Below the pieces are notes generated by a model, which saw only the letters and a list, made by a program, of their open reading frames with translations, was not told the origin of the DNA and did no database searches. A stretch of DNA of 20,377 nucleotides from Mycobacterium sp. (GTDB taxonomy: Bacteria > Actinomycetota > Actinomycetes > Mycobacteriales > Mycobacteriaceae), in the NCBI GenBank assembly GCA_025965815.1, contig JAOPWF010000134.1, positions 1-20,377 on the forward strand, in the 5' to 3' direction. A program made the translations under genes and the position numbers. Shown one piece after another: positions 14,768 through 20,377 of this stretch. Within the stretch, counting starts at the first letter, position 1. Each line of letters opens with the position of its first letter.

Positions 14768-15274
14768 ATGAAAACCGCATTTTCGCGCCTTGGCAGGTTG
14801 CTGGCACCGGGCCTGCTCGCCGCCGCGCTGTTGTTCGGTCTCGTCCTCGCACCCACCGCGCTCGCCGACGACCGTCTGCAGTTCACCGGCACCACACTCA
14901 ACGGCGCGAACTTCAACGGGACCGGTCTGCAGGGTAAGCCCGCCGTGCTGTGGTTCTGGACGCCATGGTGCCCGTTCTGCAATCAGGAAGCCCCATCGGT
15001 GAGCCAGGTGTCCGCCGCCAACCCCAAGGTGACCTTCGTCGGTGTCGCGGCCCGCTCCGATGTGGCGGCCATGCAGAACTTCGTGTCGAAATACAACCTG
15101 AATTTCACGAATCTCAACGACGCCGACGGTTCGATCTGGGCGCGCTTCAACGTGCCGTGGCAGCCGGCGTATGTGTTCCTCCGTCCCGACGGCACATCGG
15201 ATTTCGTGAACAACCCCACTTCCGCCATGTCGGAGCAGGAGTTGTCCAACCGGGTGATCGCCCTCACCGCCTAG
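14768..15274 (+). CDS. mpt53: Secreted thioredoxin-like protein (MPT53/DsbE-like)
   Basis: Extracytoplasmic thiol-disulfide oxidoreductase (168 aa). The signal peptide covers 1-33 (basic start MKTAFSRLGRLL, hydrophobic stretch, cut after ALA). The thioredoxin fold carries the active site WCPFC with Cys68 and Cys71, and the cis-proline at Pro133 (NVPWQPAYVF). Blocks LQGKPAVLWFWTPWCPFC and FVSKYNLNFTNLNDADG match M. tuberculosis MPT53 (Rv2878c) closely. AGGAGG lies seven bases before the ATG. The next gene, 13 bases on, is a CcdA-like membrane protein, the same pairing as Rv2878c-Rv2877c, so it probably receives or gives electrons through that partner. In M. tuberculosis MPT53 acts as an oxidase of exported proteins. 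Confidence 0.94.
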   Translation: MKTAFSRLGRLLAPGLLAAALLFGLVLAPTALADDRLQFTGTTLNGANFNGTGLQGKPAVLWFWTPWCPFCNQEAPSVSQVSAANPKVTFVGVAARSDVAAMQNFVSKYNLNFTNLNDADGSIWARFNVPWQPAYVFLRPDGTSDFVNNPTSAMSEQELSNRVIALTA

Positions 15275-15287
15275 CCCACCACGCGAC

Positions 15288-16142
15288 GTGGACCAGGACC
15301 TGGTGGGCTTGGCCTTCGCCGCCGGCCTGGTCGCAGCGCTCAATCCCTGCGGATTCGCCATGCTCCCCGCCTACCTGACTCTGGTCGTCGGCCGTGAGGG
15401 GACCAGCCGCTTGACCGCGGTAGGCCGCGCGCTGGCCGCGACGGCGGCGATGACGGTGGGCTTTCTGGCGGTGTTCGCGGCGTTCGGATTGCTCACGGTG
15501 TCGGTGGCCTCGACACTGCAGCGGTATCTGCCCTACGTCACGGTGCTGATCGGCACTGCGCTTGTGGCACTGGGCATCTGGCTGCTCATGGGTCGGGAGC
15601 TCACGGCTCTTACACCGATTCCGTTGGCGCGCAGCACCAGATGGGCGCCGACGGCTCGGCTCGGCTCGATGTTCGGCTATGGCGTCGGGTACGCGATCGC
15701 ATCACTGTCCTGCACCGTCGGACCGTTCCTGGCGGTCACCGGCGCAGCCTTTCGTGGTGGCACCGTTCTCGACGGCTTATGGATCTACCTCGCCTACGCG
15801 GCCGGTATCTCACTCGTCGTCGGCGTGCTCGCCGTTGCGGTTGCCTTCGCGAGTTCCGCGCTGATCGAGCGGATGCGGCGAATCCTGTCCTACGTCAACC
15901 GGATCAGCGGTGCGCTGCTGGTGCTGGTCGGGCTGTACGTGGGTTACTACGGCGTCTACGAGGTGCGGCTGTTCACGGCCAACGGCAATCCCAACGATCC
16001 GGTCATCGCCGCCGCGGGGCGGGTACAGGGCGCGCTGGCCGGCTGGGTGCACGAGCACGGCGCCTGGCCGTGGGTTCTGGCGCTGGTCGTGCTGGTGCTC
16101 GGCACCGTTGCCTGGGCCTGGCGCGTGCGGGCCCGCCGTTAG
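15288..16142 (+). CDS. CcdA/DsbD-type transmembrane electron carrier
   Basis: Polytopic membrane protein (284 aa) that moves reducing equivalents from cytoplasmic thioredoxin to outer partners such as MPT53. Two conserved cysteines are in the expected places: Cys21 in [15 protein letters not shown], and Cys142 in [12 protein letters not shown]; in CcdA/DsbD these form the shuttling disulfide across the membrane. About six hydrophobic segments run through residues 8-235, with an extra C-terminal helix at about 260-280 ([19 protein letters not shown]). GTG start, 13 bases after the mpt53 stop and without a good ribosome site, so it is probably translated by coupling. Its stop overlaps the converging transaminase stop by 4 bases. 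Confidence 0.9.
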   Translation: MDQDLVGLAFAAGLVAALNPCGFAMLPAYLTLVVGREGTSRLTAVGRALAATAAMTVGFLAVFAAFGLLTVSVASTLQRYLPYVTVLIGTALVALGIWLLMGRELTALTPIPLARSTRWAPTARLGSMFGYGVGYAIASLSCTVGPFLAVTGAAFRGGTVLDGLWIYLAYAAGISLVVGVLAVAVAFASSALIERMRRILSYVNRISGALLVLVGLYVGYYGVYEVRLFTANGNPNDPVIAAAGRVQGALAGWVHEHGAWPWVLALVVLVLGTVAWAWRVRARR

Positions 16143-17161
16143 TACTCGATTGCCTCGATGAGTGACGACGGCTCATCCATCAGTGTCCAGAACCGATCCC
16201 GGAGCGCCACGGTCAGTGGTCCGGGCGTTCCGTCCCCGATCGGCTCACCGTCGAGCGAGGTGATCGGGGTGACCCCACCCGCAGTCGTGACGGCGATCAG
16301 TTCGTCCGCTTCGTACAAGTCCTGGCTGGTGACGTCGCGCAGCGCGGCGTCGATGCCCATGGCGTCGGCCAACTCGAGCACGGTCTTGCGGGTGATGCCG
16401 GGCAGCGCGTTGCGCGACGGCGTCGCCAGCTTGCCATCCTTGACGACGACGACGTTGAAGCCGGGGCCCTCGGCCACGCAACCATCGGCGTCGAGCAGAA
16501 TCGCGGTGCGCGCGCCCCGGTCCTTGGCCTCGAAGCTCGCCGCCGTGAGGTCACCCCACTGGTAGTTCTTCACCGTCGGATCGACGGTGTTCCGGCCGGC
16601 GCGCCGGACATGGCGGGGCACAATCGCCGAGGTGCCGAAGATCTGCTCGTGCGGTGGGAACGCCCACAGGTACGGGATCGCGTAGACGTACACCTGCGAG
16701 GTCAGCTTGGTGAGGTCCTTCTCGCCCTTCTTCTTCCCGTAACCGCGGGTGATGGTGACGTTGACGTAGGACTCCCGCAGCTGCGACAGGCTGACGCAGC
16801 GCTTCGCGATCGTCGCCAGCTCGGCCTTGGCCAGCGGCGACTCCAGGCGGACTTTGCGAGCGCCGCCGAGCAGCCGGTCCAGGTGGTCGTCGAGCCGGAA
16901 GATGTTGCCGTGCCACACATGTGCGACGGTATAGGTCAGATCGGAGTGCCCGAAGCCGGTATCGAAGATGGAGATCCGGGCATCCGCCGAGGGCACGTAT
17001 TCGCCCTCGATCCAGGCAACCCCGCCGGCGTACGGGCTCGAGGTGTCCAGTTCGTAGTCGCTGTACTGGATGACCGAGCCGGCAGGCGTCTCCTCGCGGA
17101 TGGCGCCGGGCTCGACGCTGACCAGGTTGCTGGTGGTGTAGTCGGTGCTGATCGTCATCAT
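16139..17161 (-). CDS. Class IV aminotransferase, (R)-selective amine transaminase type
   Basis: PLP enzyme (340 aa) of the branched-chain aminotransferase fold. PLP-binding Lys198 lies in [10 protein letters not shown], Glu231 ([10 protein letters not shown]) should contact the pyridine nitrogen, and Thr292-Thr293 (TTAGGVTPI) the phosphate. The N-terminal part, with [11 protein letters not shown] and [20 protein letters not shown], and the whole length closely resemble the (R)-selective amine transaminase known from M. vanbaalenii, which uses (R)-amines with pyruvate. By contrast the N-terminus is longer than in ordinary branched-chain enzymes, and the usual IlvE substrate signature was not seen. 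AGAAGG lies seven bases before the ATG. It is 37 bases downstream of the permease gene, in one likely operon. Its true cellular substrate is unknown. Confidence 0.88.
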   Translation of the reverse strand: MMTISTDYTTSNLVSVEPGAIREETPAGSVIQYSDYELDTSSPYAGGVAWIEGEYVPSADARISIFDTGFGHSDLTYTVAHVWHGNIFRLDDHLDRLLGGARKVRLESPLAKAELATIAKRCVSLSQLRESYVNVTITRGYGKKKGEKDLTKLTSQVYVYAIPYLWAFPPHEQIFGTSAIVPRHVRRAGRNTVDPTVKNYQWGDLTAASFEAKDRGARTAILLDADGCVAEGPGFNVVVVKDGKLATPSRNALPGITRKTVLELADAMGIDAALRDVTSQDLYEADELIAVTTAGGVTPITSLDGEPIGDGTPGPLTVALRDRFWTLMDEPSSLIEAIEY

Positions 17162-17198
17162 AGGGTGTCCTTCTAATCGAGGATGGTGCGAAATGGCT

Positions 17199-18716
17199 TT
17201 AGGAAGGGTGGGTTTCGGCGAAATTGGATCCGGCCTCGCCGGTGCGTAGGCGGCGGCGCAGCCCAGTGGCCCACCAGAGCACGGCCACCGCCACCACGCC
17301 GAGGAAGACCCAGCCGTTGCCGGCGAACTGCGGCAGGAAGATCAGCGCGACGGCCACGCCGACGAAGACGACGAGAGCCACGATGTAGAGCGGCATCCGG
17401 GCCCGGCCGAGGTCGAATGTGCCGGGTTCGGCAGCCGGGATGGTGCCGCATCGCACCCCGATGATCAGGCCGACGGTCTGCAGGATGTACACCGAGAAGA
17501 AGGCCAGCGATGCGATGCCGAGGATGTAGGTGAAGGCCTGTTCGTTGACCAGCGCTGACAACAGCAGCAGCGTGGACAGGCAGCCGAGTCCCAGCACGGC
17601 GTAGGTCGGGGTGCGGCGGGTCGGCGACACGTGTCGCCAGACGCTGGACAGGGGCAGCATGTTGTCGCGGGCCATCGAGTAGGTCAGCCGGGTTGCAACC
17701 AGGATGTTGGCCAACAGGCAGGCGAGGATGTTCGTCAGGGCAACTGCGACAACGATTTTCGTCACTCCGGGTCCCACCTGCTGGTTGAGGATCTCCTCGA
17801 TCGGCGCGGAGGCGTTGGCGTTGACGGCGTCAGTGTCGCGGATGGCGAGCACGTAGACGATGTACATCAGCAGCTCGATCACGATCGAGGTGGCCAGCGC
17901 GTAGAGCATGGTACGCGGCACCACGTGCCGGGCATTCTTCGTCTCCTCGGCCACATCGGCGCCGGACTCCACTCCGATCAGGCCGAAGAAGGGGCCAAGC
18001 GCGGCGGCGAGCCAGGCCACCGCGTAGTTGCTGTGGTCACTGGACTCGCCGCCGGTGAACAGCACCGAGATTGGCTGGTGGTTCTCGGGAGCCGAGAAGG
18101 CGATAATCGCAACCAGTAGGGTGGCACCGAGCGTGATCACCAGTTCGAGGCTGACTCCGATGTTGTTCACCATGGTCGCGAAGCGCACGCCGTAGATATT
18201 GATGAGCACGCAGATGGCGACCACCCCGATGGCGACCAGGATCTGTGCCGTCTGGCTCATACTCCAGCCGAACAGGCCGCCTAGGTAACCGGACAGGATG
18301 TACCCGACGCCGGTCATGCCACATACCCAGCCCATCAGGGCGACGAAGCCGGTGAACCAACCGAGATTCGGGCCGTTGATCCGGCTGGTCCACTGGTAGG
18401 CGTAGCCGGCGAGGGGAATCTTCGCGGCCAGATCCGCGGCGATGGCGGCCCAGATGGCGAATACCACGCCGGCGAGCAGCAGTGTCCACACGAACGGGGC
18501 ACCCGCGCTGAAGTATCCGGCGCCGAATCCGGTGAAGACCGCGGTGGTAGCGCTGATCGTAGAGAAGCCGATCGCGAACGAGGCGATCCTGCCCACCGAG
18601 CGATCCAGTTTCTGCGTGTAGCCGAACTGAGCGAGACGGGCGTCCTCGTCTCCACCGGGGTGCGACGGTGGGATCGGCGAATTGGTGCTTGCGGGTGGTG
18701 CGGCGGCATCAGTCAT
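17199..18716 (-). CDS. APC-family amino acid/amine permease
   Basis: Proton-linked membrane importer (505 aa) of the APC superfamily with about 12-14 hydrophobic segments. The N-terminal tail (1-45) is hydrophilic. The first helix carries [22 protein letters not shown], close to the family substrate-binding motif, and [20 protein letters not shown] near residue 250 is the typical loop of the amino acid/GABA permease subgroup. A further charged loop [17 protein letters not shown] matches the same group. ATG 18716 is preferred: GGAG lies five bases upstream, and the 26 extra residues from 18794 are not family-like. It sits between a LysR gene and the transaminase gene, so it probably imports the amine or amino acid the transaminase uses; substrate identity is inference. 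Confidence 0.9.
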   Translation of the reverse strand: MTDAAAPPASTNSPIPPSHPGGDEDARLAQFGYTQKLDRSVGRIASFAIGFSTISATTAVFTGFGAGYFSAGAPFVWTLLLAGVVFAIWAAIAADLAAKIPLAGYAYQWTSRINGPNLGWFTGFVALMGWVCGMTGVGYILSGYLGGLFGWSMSQTAQILVAIGVVAICVLINIYGVRFATMVNNIGVSLELVITLGATLLVAIIAFSAPENHQPISVLFTGGESSDHSNYAVAWLAAALGPFFGLIGVESGADVAEETKNARHVVPRTMLYALATSIVIELLMYIVYVLAIRDTDAVNANASAPIEEILNQQVGPGVTKIVVAVALTNILACLLANILVATRLTYSMARDNMLPLSSVWRHVSPTRRTPTYAVLGLGCLSTLLLLSALVNEQAFTYILGIASLAFFSVYILQTVGLIIGVRCGTIPAAEPGTFDLGRARMPLYIVALVVFVGVAVALIFLPQFAGNGWVFLGVVAVAVLWWATGLRRRLRTGEAGSNFAETHPS

Positions 18717-18802
18717 GGCTGCTCCGGAGTCAGATGGGTCGAGCGTGCTAATTGACAGAAAACCCCAGGCAGGCGCCGTTCGGAAGTTCCACAATTTGAT
18801 GT

Positions 18803-18825
18803 ACTGATAACCGTTGGTTATCAGT
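18803..18825. promoter_or_regulatory. Candidate LysR-type binding site (10-bp palindrome)
   Basis: Arms ACTGATAACC and GGTTATCAGT are perfect inverted repeats around GTT. The centre holds T-N11-A (18808 to 18820), the hallmark of LysR-type regulator sites. It lies 87-109 bases before the permease start and includes the regulator's own stop codon (18821-18823). No T-run follows, so it is less likely a terminator. Confidence 0.6.
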
Positions 18826-19741
18826 GAGCAAAGTCCGGCGATTCCAGGCCGGAACCCTCACCGAAGCTCCACTCCGCTTGAACGTGCCGGATCAGGGCGT
18901 CGGCCTGGTGGGACAGCTCGGCCGGGTTCCAGGCCAGCGCCGTGTAGCTCGGTGGTCGATCGGTGATCGGCACGTACACGATGCCGGGCCGGTCGTAGAG
19001 CCGGACGGCGGCTGAGGTGGTGAAGCTGATGCCGAGGCCACGAGCGATCGTGGTGGTCTCGACTTCGTAGGTGGCGGCGACGGCGGCGATGGTCGGTGGC
19101 CGGCCGCCGCGCGCATCCATCGCCATCCAGTAGTCCCGCCACCTGCCCGCGCTGGCGGGGGCACAGACGATGGGGTCGTCAAGCAGCTCAGCGATTTCCA
19201 CTTCAGTGCGGTCGGCCAGTCGGTGATCACGCGGAAGGCAGGCGACCCAGTCCTCTGAATCGAGGATGAGCATCCGATGCGCGGGCAGGTCCACCGGCGG
19301 CCGGATCACGGCAACCTCGGTCGACCCGTCCGCGAGACCGGCCGTCGGATCGGAGAAGTCGAACTCCATCGGCTCCACGGTGATGTCGGGGTAGGCGGCT
19401 TCGAAGTGCCGCACGATCCGGAACAGCAGATCCGCCCCAGTGCCGATCAGATAACCCAGCCGCAGCCGGCCCGCGAGCGTTCCGGAGAGTGCGACGAGGC
19501 TTTCGACAGTCGCATCAACACCGTGCAGCGCCTCCTGCACCCGGGGCAGCCAGGCTCGCCCCACGTCGGTCAGTGCCACCTCACGCGTGTTGCGGGTGAA
19601 CAGCAGTACGCCGAACTGGTGCTCAATCTGCTTGATGGCCGTCGACAGCGCCGGCTGGGAGATGAACAACCGCTCCGCGGCGCGACGGTAGTTGAGCTCT
19701 TCGCCCAGAATCGCGAAGTACCTCAGCTGACGCAGTGTGAC
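18821..19741 (-). CDS. LysR-type transcriptional regulator (start codon unclear)
   Basis: Regulator of about 306 aa. The winged-helix domain reads TLRQLRYFAILGEELNYRRA, then AERLFISQPALSTAIKQIE and HQFGVLLFTRNTREVALTDV; the effector domain begins near LAGRLRLGYL and ends with a long tail. The DNA-binding frame is open from 19789 to the end, but no ATG, GTG or TTG exists in frame before TTG 19669, which would cut away the first helix and half of the recognition unit. The expected start aligns with GTC at 19741 (GTG with a changed third base), or a CTG at 19735. An ATG at 19743 is out of frame and stops after six codons. Coordinates here use 19741. It lies upstream of, and is co-oriented with, the permease-transaminase pair. 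Confidence 0.82.
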   Translation of the reverse strand, partial: VTLRQLRYFAILGEELNYRRAAERLFISQPALSTAIKQIEHQFGVLLFTRNTREVALTDVGRAWLPRVQEALHGVDATVESLVALSGTLAGRLRLGYLIGTGADLLFRIVRHFEAAYPDITVEPMEFDFSDPTAGLADGSTEVAVIRPPVDLPAHRMLILDSEDWVACLPRDHRLADRTEVEIAELLDDPIVCAPASAGRWRDYWMAMDARGGRPPTIAAVAATYEVETTTIARGLGISFTTSAAVRLYDRPGIVYVPITDRPPSYTALAWNPAELSHQADALIRHVQAEWSFGEGSGLESPDFAH

Positions 19742-19802
19742 ATCGCCGCTCGTGGCGTCCTCCCTGCGACAGGTGGTTCGGTTAGCCCGTCAAGTATCGC
19801 AG

Positions 19803-20377
19803 TCAGTTCTGAAGTGGCAGCAGTTCTGCGGCGAACCGGTCCACGAACGTTTCGAGGCGCTGACCGCCCGCCGGTCGGATCACGAACTTGGTCAGTCCTG
19901 CGGCGACATAGGCGTCGATCCGGCGCCGCAACTCGTCCCAGTTGCCCGCGATCAACTCCGCCGGGTCGACATCGGGCCTGCGCTGGGCGACGGCGGCGAC
20001 CAATTCATCCGGCACTCCGCCCTCCGCCACCGCGAGGTTGATGCCGAAGTGACCCTGTTCGATTTCACGCCCGGCGTCCGCGGCGGCGGCCTGGATCAGC
20101 TGGCGGCCGTGGAGCGCCTCGTTGGGGGTGAGGAAACTGCCGAGCCAGCCATCGCCGAGGCGGCCGATCCGGCGCAGGGCCGCGGGCGCCGAACCGCCAA
20201 GCCAGATATCGAGCGGCTGCTCCGGGCGTGAGCCGACCCCGGCGGAGTTCACCTCGAAGAATCGGCCCGAGAACGAGACCTCGTCGTTGTCGAGTACGGA
20301 TCTGAGCAGCCGCAGCGACTCGTCGAAGACGGCGGCGCGTTGGCCGTCCGGCACCGCGAAGATCTCCTGCTCGCCCG
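19803..20377 (-). CDS. LLM-class flavin-dependent oxidoreductase, 3' part
   Basis: C-terminal part (about 191 residues) of a luciferase-like flavin or F420-dependent oxidoreductase; the gene continues beyond the right edge. Visible blocks: GEQEIFAVPDGQRAAVFDES, VSFSGRFFEVNSAGVGSRPE, and the family-typical PLDIWLGGSAPAALRRIGRL followed by GDGWLGSF, plus a C-terminal GLTKFVIRPAGG and ending FAAELLPLQN, a common mycobacterial tail. A GTG at 20354 is in the middle of the fold, so it is not the start. Many mycobacterial members use F420; the cofactor cannot be decided here. It ends about 60 bases before the LysR frame on the same strand and may be unrelated to the amine genes. Confidence 0.88.
   Translation of the reverse strand, partial: GEQEIFAVPDGQRAAVFDESLRLLRSVLDNDEVSFSGRFFEVNSAGVGSRPEQPLDIWLGGSAPAALRRIGRLGDGWLGSFLTPNEALHGRQLIQAAAADAGREIEQGHFGINLAVAEGGVPDELVAAVAQRRPDVDPAELIAGNWDELRRRIDAYVAAGLTKFVIRPAGGQRLETFVDRFAAELLPLQN

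Noticed and set aside
14552..15361. Long minus-strand frame opposite mpt53
   Set aside because: It is a shadow of the mpt53 and ccdA codons and carries no recognisable domain; mpt53 is clearly real on the other strand.
18803..18825. Intrinsic terminator after the LysR gene
   Set aside because: The stem is AT-rich and no T-run follows on the minus strand, so an operator is the better reading.

Overview
The window is high-GC actinobacterial DNA and almost certainly comes from a fast-growing mycobacterium (Mycolicibacterium type). The closest family members I can recall for many genes are mycobacterial: a PepA/Mtb32A-like protease, a secreted AroQ-gamma chorismate mutase like Rv1885c, an MPT53 thioredoxin next to a CcdA-like protein, and an (R)-amine transaminase like that of M. 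vanbaalenii. Several starts are GTG, genes are tightly packed, and three convergent pairs overlap at their 3' ends. These assignments come from reading the translations; no database search was run.

Layout. (1) 1-182, minus: 5' part of a DUF5994 gene running off the left edge. (2) 441-4039, plus: four-gene ABC importer of the glycine betaine/choline/osmoprotectant class (permease, CBS-domain ATPase, second permease, lipoprotein receptor) with overlapping or nearly overlapping starts and stops. (3) 4036-5382: three small genes (DUF2267, DUF2795, Hsp20) of the kind often seen in stress regulons. A strong stem-loop lies just upstream of the DUF2795 gene. (4) 5519-9288, minus: a three-gene molybdenum hydroxylase closely resembling E. 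coli PaoABC, with 2Fe-2S, FAD+4Fe-4S and Mo subunits. The first subunit has a twin-arginine signal and also a lipobox. (5) 9592-11560, plus: exported protease PepA, then an unassigned 277-base spacer, then secreted chorismate mutase. (6) 11538-14555, minus: disulfide oxidoreductase of unknown substrate, a small exported Pro/Ala-rich protein, an acidic small protein, and a DUF1931 histone-fold protein. (7) 14768-16142, plus: secreted thioredoxin MPT53 and a CcdA-like membrane partner. (8) 16139-20377, minus: partial LLM flavin oxidoreductase, LysR regulator, APC amino acid/amine permease and (R)-selective-type amine transaminase.

How it fits together. Block 2 would import compatible solutes and sits beside small stress-type genes. 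Block 4 would be an exported aldehyde-oxidising enzyme. Block 7 is a reductant relay: CcdA moves electrons across the membrane to MPT53. Block 8 looks like a regulated amine uptake and deamination unit. A 10-bp palindrome containing a T-N11-A LysR-type site lies between regulator and permease, overlapping the regulator's stop codon. The regulator has no ATG, GTG or TTG that would include its whole DNA-binding domain, so its start is damaged or non-canonical.
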